A stretch of 34,734 bases of DNA from Halioglobus sp. (GTDB lineage: Bacteria > Pseudomonadota > Gammaproteobacteria > Pseudomonadales > Halieaceae): positions 1-34,734 of the forward strand of contig JAPKAY010000041.1 in NCBI GenBank assembly GCA_028825045.1. Reading direction: 5' to 3'. The notes beneath the pieces were generated by a model. The model made no database searches. It was not told the origin of the DNA and saw nothing but the letters and a program-made list of their open reading frames with translations. This document shows, in pieces, positions 32,807-34,734 of this stretch. Within the stretch, counting starts at the first letter, position 1. The number at the start of each line of letters is the position of its first letter. The position numbers and the translations under genes were made by a program.

Positions 32807-33913
32807 ATGAGCTCGAGCAAATCCAGAAAAATCAGTTATACACTCATTATTTTTGCGATAAGTGTCCCGCTGCTCTTTTTGGTGGATAATTTATTCGGCT
32901 ACGCCATTCTCAAGCATGTCTCGATCAGTTCCAGAAATAATGCAGAACGAGGAATCAGAGTCGACCACCCCGTTTATCATCATACTCTTTCCGCATCTTA
33001 TGACGGGCTGGCGCGCAATCTGACGGAATATCGGTTTTGCACGAATTCTGACGGGTTGAAATCAAAATGCGGAGAGGCAAATAATGACAAAGAAATCGAC
33101 ATTGGGTTTATGGGCGACAGTTTTACGGAAGGCCTTGGCTTGCCCTATGAGAAAACGTTTGTTGGTTTGATTGCGGACAATCTTCCTCATAAAAAAATTG
33201 CCAACCTTGGCGTTGTTTCCTATGCGCCAACCATTTATTTACTAAAACTGAAAGATTTTCTGGATAAGGGTTATCGCTTTAAACAACTGGTTGTTTACAT
33301 TGATATCAGCGATATCCAGGATGAGGCCAACTACGCGATTGTTGATGGGAAAGTGGTAGAAACAATCGAGGACACGAGTAAGCATCGAAGATTTCCGGTG
33401 GCGCATTTTGGTTACAAAGGGCTCAGGGATAGACTAGGGAATGAATTCGAATTTTTTAAGAGAAAGGAAGACGTCCACGAAGACCAGCTGGATTTAAGCG
33501 ACCCGGTTTATCGCAGGGATTACAGTCGAGGCGCCTGGACTTATAATAGCAGTATCGGTGGATACGGGAAGTTGGCCGTGAACGGGTCGATTGATAAATC
33601 AGTTGCTATGATGGAAGCACTCTACGCGTTATGCAAAGCGAATAGTATCAAGCTCTCTATTGCTGTTTATCCTTGGCCAGGCCAGATTCTTTACGATGTA
33701 GAAGAGTCCAGGCAGGTAAAAATCTGGAGAGATTTTTGCGATGGAAAGTGTGCAAATTTTTATAATTCGTTCCCAACCTTCTTCGGCCTTATTAGATCAT
33801 CCAGCAAGAGAGCGGTGATCGAAAGCAATTACTTTCACGGTGAAATGCACTTCAATGAACACGGTAATCATCTAATTGCCATGGATTTTCTGAAAATTCA
33901 CCGGGAAGATTGA
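32807..33913 (+). CDS. SGNH-hydrolase-like membrane-anchored protein
   Basis: This 368-residue protein has an N-terminal membrane anchor (about 10-36) and a large extracytoplasmic domain with the SGNH block I motif GFMGDSFTEG (Ser105 candidate nucleophile), ANLGVVSYAPT resembling blocks II/III, and a C-terminal GEMHFNEHGN motif. In that motif the usual DxH is E346-x-H348. Such proteins act as O-acetylesterases or acetyltransferases on glycans. The glutamate may alter or weaken activity. Visible A/T content is higher than in the genes upstream, hinting at horizontal gain. ATG 32807 is uncertain, since a GTG at 32786 is also in frame and neither has a strong ribosome-binding site. Confidence 0.78.
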   Translation: MSSSKSRKISYTLIIFAISVPLLFLVDNLFGYAILKHVSISSRNNAERGIRVDHPVYHHTLSASYDGLARNLTEYRFCTNSDGLKSKCGEANNDKEIDIGFMGDSFTEGLGLPYEKTFVGLIADNLPHKKIANLGVVSYAPTIYLLKLKDFLDKGYRFKQLVVYIDISDIQDEANYAIVDGKVVETIEDTSKHRRFPVAHFGYKGLRDRLGNEFEFFKRKEDVHEDQLDLSDPVYRRDYSRGAWTYNSSIGGYGKLAVNGSIDKSVAMMEALYALCKANSIKLSIAVYPWPGQILYDVEESRQVKIWRDFCDGKCANFYNSFPTFFGLIRSSSKRAVIESNYFHGEMHFNEHGNHLIAMDFLKIHRED

Positions 33914-34220
33914 GAGTTCTGCCAGGTAGCTCGTCCTACTGATCTGGCCAATGTAGGCACAGCTATGCCCGTAGTTAGCACTATTTTAGCGGTATGGGAG
34001 GCTAAGGTAGGTAGACGAACTAGCGTAGATTTAGCCCTCATCAGAGCATATTACATGGCTAAATAGCGCTGGAAAAACACGAAGAATGGACTGTGAAATC
34101 CATCCTTTAGGTGGTGATCGTTAGCCAGGCGTGTCGCAGAATTTTCCGATTCTCTAACGATCATCGGAAAAACTCTGCTCGCAACACGCCCATTACTTCA
34201 TGAACACGTTGCAACGTGAC
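33914..34220. other. Convergent gap between SGNH-like and TonB-receptor genes
   Basis: No gene is seen in this 307-base stretch. Its right half holds the overlapping inverted repeats at 34116-34189 (separate entry). The left half, 33914-34115, shows nothing recognised. Confidence 0.5.
34116..34189. repeat. Overlapping inverted repeats downstream of the TonB-receptor gene
   Basis: Two structures compete. Perfect 9-bp arms GATCGTTAG (34116-34124) and CTAACGATC (34154-34162) overlap a longer imperfect stem running from GCGTGT (34129-34134) and TTTTCCGAT (34142-34150) to ATCGGAAAA (34163-34171) and ACACGC (34184-34189). It ends 32 bases beyond the receptor stop, so one role may be termination for both converging genes. 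Confidence 0.5.
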
Positions 34221-34734
34221 CTAGAACATATAGGCCGCACGTAGACCTAAAACGCGCCCTTCGTCCATCACGTGTGCATGTGAGCCAGCCAGCACAGGTA
34301 CATCGAAGCTCTGTGATAGGGCGGCTTCATCAAACACGTTGCGAGAATAAGCCGTTAGCTCCCAGCTCTCTGCCCGTAAACCCACGCGCAGGTTGACCTT
34401 GGTGAAGCTGTCTATCTGGTCAAAGGGATCGTTGTCTCCGTTGGAGAAAAACTTATCTCGATAATTCGCTTCCCCGCTGACAAATACGTCCATTTCGCTC
34501 AGAGGGTAAATGAAGTCCCATGTCACCGAGGCGCTGTAATCCGAGGCGTACAGGGTTTTTTCTCCATCCAGATCGTTGAACGTGTCCAACATATTAGTCG
34601 GTCCGTCTACGCCACATTGAGGATTCGCATCTAACTGTATCGCGGTGCAAGGTGCTTCTTTGAATGAGCCATAGGAGGCATCCAGCCAAGCAAGGTTCGC
34701 ACCCAGCGTCAGGCTGTCGGTAGCTGCCCAGCGT
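34221..34734 (-). CDS. TonB-dependent receptor, C-terminal part
   Basis: The frame is open from the window edge to a stop at 34221 and shows 170 residues of alternating beta-strand pattern (SVTWDFIYPLSEMDVFVSGEANYRD, KVNLRVGLRAESWELTAYSRNVFDE) ending ...LGLRAAYMF, with the terminal aromatic residue used for outer-membrane barrel assembly. The NVFDE turn is common in TonB-dependent receptors. The plug domain and N-terminus lie outside the window, so the ligand cannot be inferred. It may be functionally tied to the PepSY protein gene 1.7 kb away. Confidence 0.9.
   Translation of the reverse strand, partial: RWAATDSLTLGANLAWLDASYGSFKEAPCTAIQLDANPQCGVDGPTNMLDTFNDLDGEKTLYASDYSASVTWDFIYPLSEMDVFVSGEANYRDKFFSNGDNDPFDQIDSFTKVNLRVGLRAESWELTAYSRNVFDEAALSQSFDVPVLAGSHAHVMDEGRVLGLRAAYMF

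Noticed and set aside
1..34734. tRNA, rRNA, CRISPR array, insertion sequence or prophage
   Set aside because: Looked for T-loop-like motifs, regularly spaced repeats and transposase or integrase signatures. None were found by eye.

Overview
The window reads as chromosomal DNA of a marine-type gammaproteobacterium, probably from the Cellvibrionales (Halieaceae/Spongiibacteraceae-like) range. This rests on a clear ribosome modulation factor gene (a gammaproteobacterial family), a moxR/bat operon, a glcDEF operon, a PEP-CTERM-type TPR lipoprotein, a TonB-dependent receptor, and many cytochrome P450, acyl-CoA ligase and short-chain dehydrogenase genes. The placement is an inference from gene content. 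No tRNA, rRNA, CRISPR array or insertion sequence was recognised.

Layout. (1) 1-4479, minus strand: moxR, DUF58, DUF4381, batA and batB (cut by the window edge), tightly overlapping. (2) 4480-5786: rmf on the minus strand with a well-formed promoter set inside a 30-bp inverted repeat, and a plus-strand yjdM/phnA-type zinc-ribbon gene. (3) 6013-7686: a long-chain acyl-CoA synthetase. (4) 7780-11949, minus: yjbQ-glcD-glcE-glcF, encoding glycolate oxidase. (5) 12132-21150: an SDR, a CYP153-type P450, a propionyl/acetyl-CoA synthetase-like enzyme, a Wzx-type flippase, a CaiC-like acyl-CoA ligase and a second, CYP125/142-like P450 closed by a strong terminator. (6) 21490-24243: a 917-residue TPR lipoprotein of the PrsT type. 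(7) 24260-31006: a divergent catabolic locus. A minus-strand operon (tandem-domain MarR regulator, sterol desaturase/fatty acid hydroxylase-like protein, carboxymuconolactone decarboxylase-like protein) faces a plus-strand operon (hydroxyisobutyrate-dehydrogenase-like enzyme, aldehyde dehydrogenase, two SDRs, SnoaL/NTF2-like protein). (8) 31050-34734: two unrecognised small proteins, a PepSY-type membrane protein, an SGNH-hydrolase-like protein on visibly more AT-rich DNA, and the C-terminal end of a TonB-dependent receptor.

How the genes work together. Regions 3, 5 and 7 together carry two P450s, a membrane di-iron hydroxylase, three adenylate-forming ligases, four SDRs, an aldehyde dehydrogenase and a beta-hydroxyacid dehydrogenase. 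This is the toolkit for hydroxylating a hydrophobic substrate (alkane, terpenoid or sterol-like), oxidising it to acid and activating it with CoA. Glycolate oxidase adds use of phytoplankton exudate.

The most interesting signal is the 122-bp gap at 26459-26580. One perfect 7-5-7 inverted repeat overlaps the promoter of the tandem MarR gene, whose predicted transcript would be leaderless, and lies just upstream of the -35 of the divergent dehydrogenase operon. Similar TTGAC/GTCAA half-sites occur before the second P450. This makes a self-regulating switch for an uncharacterised catabolic pathway the best candidate for a previously undescribed system here. The substrate cannot be read from the sequence.
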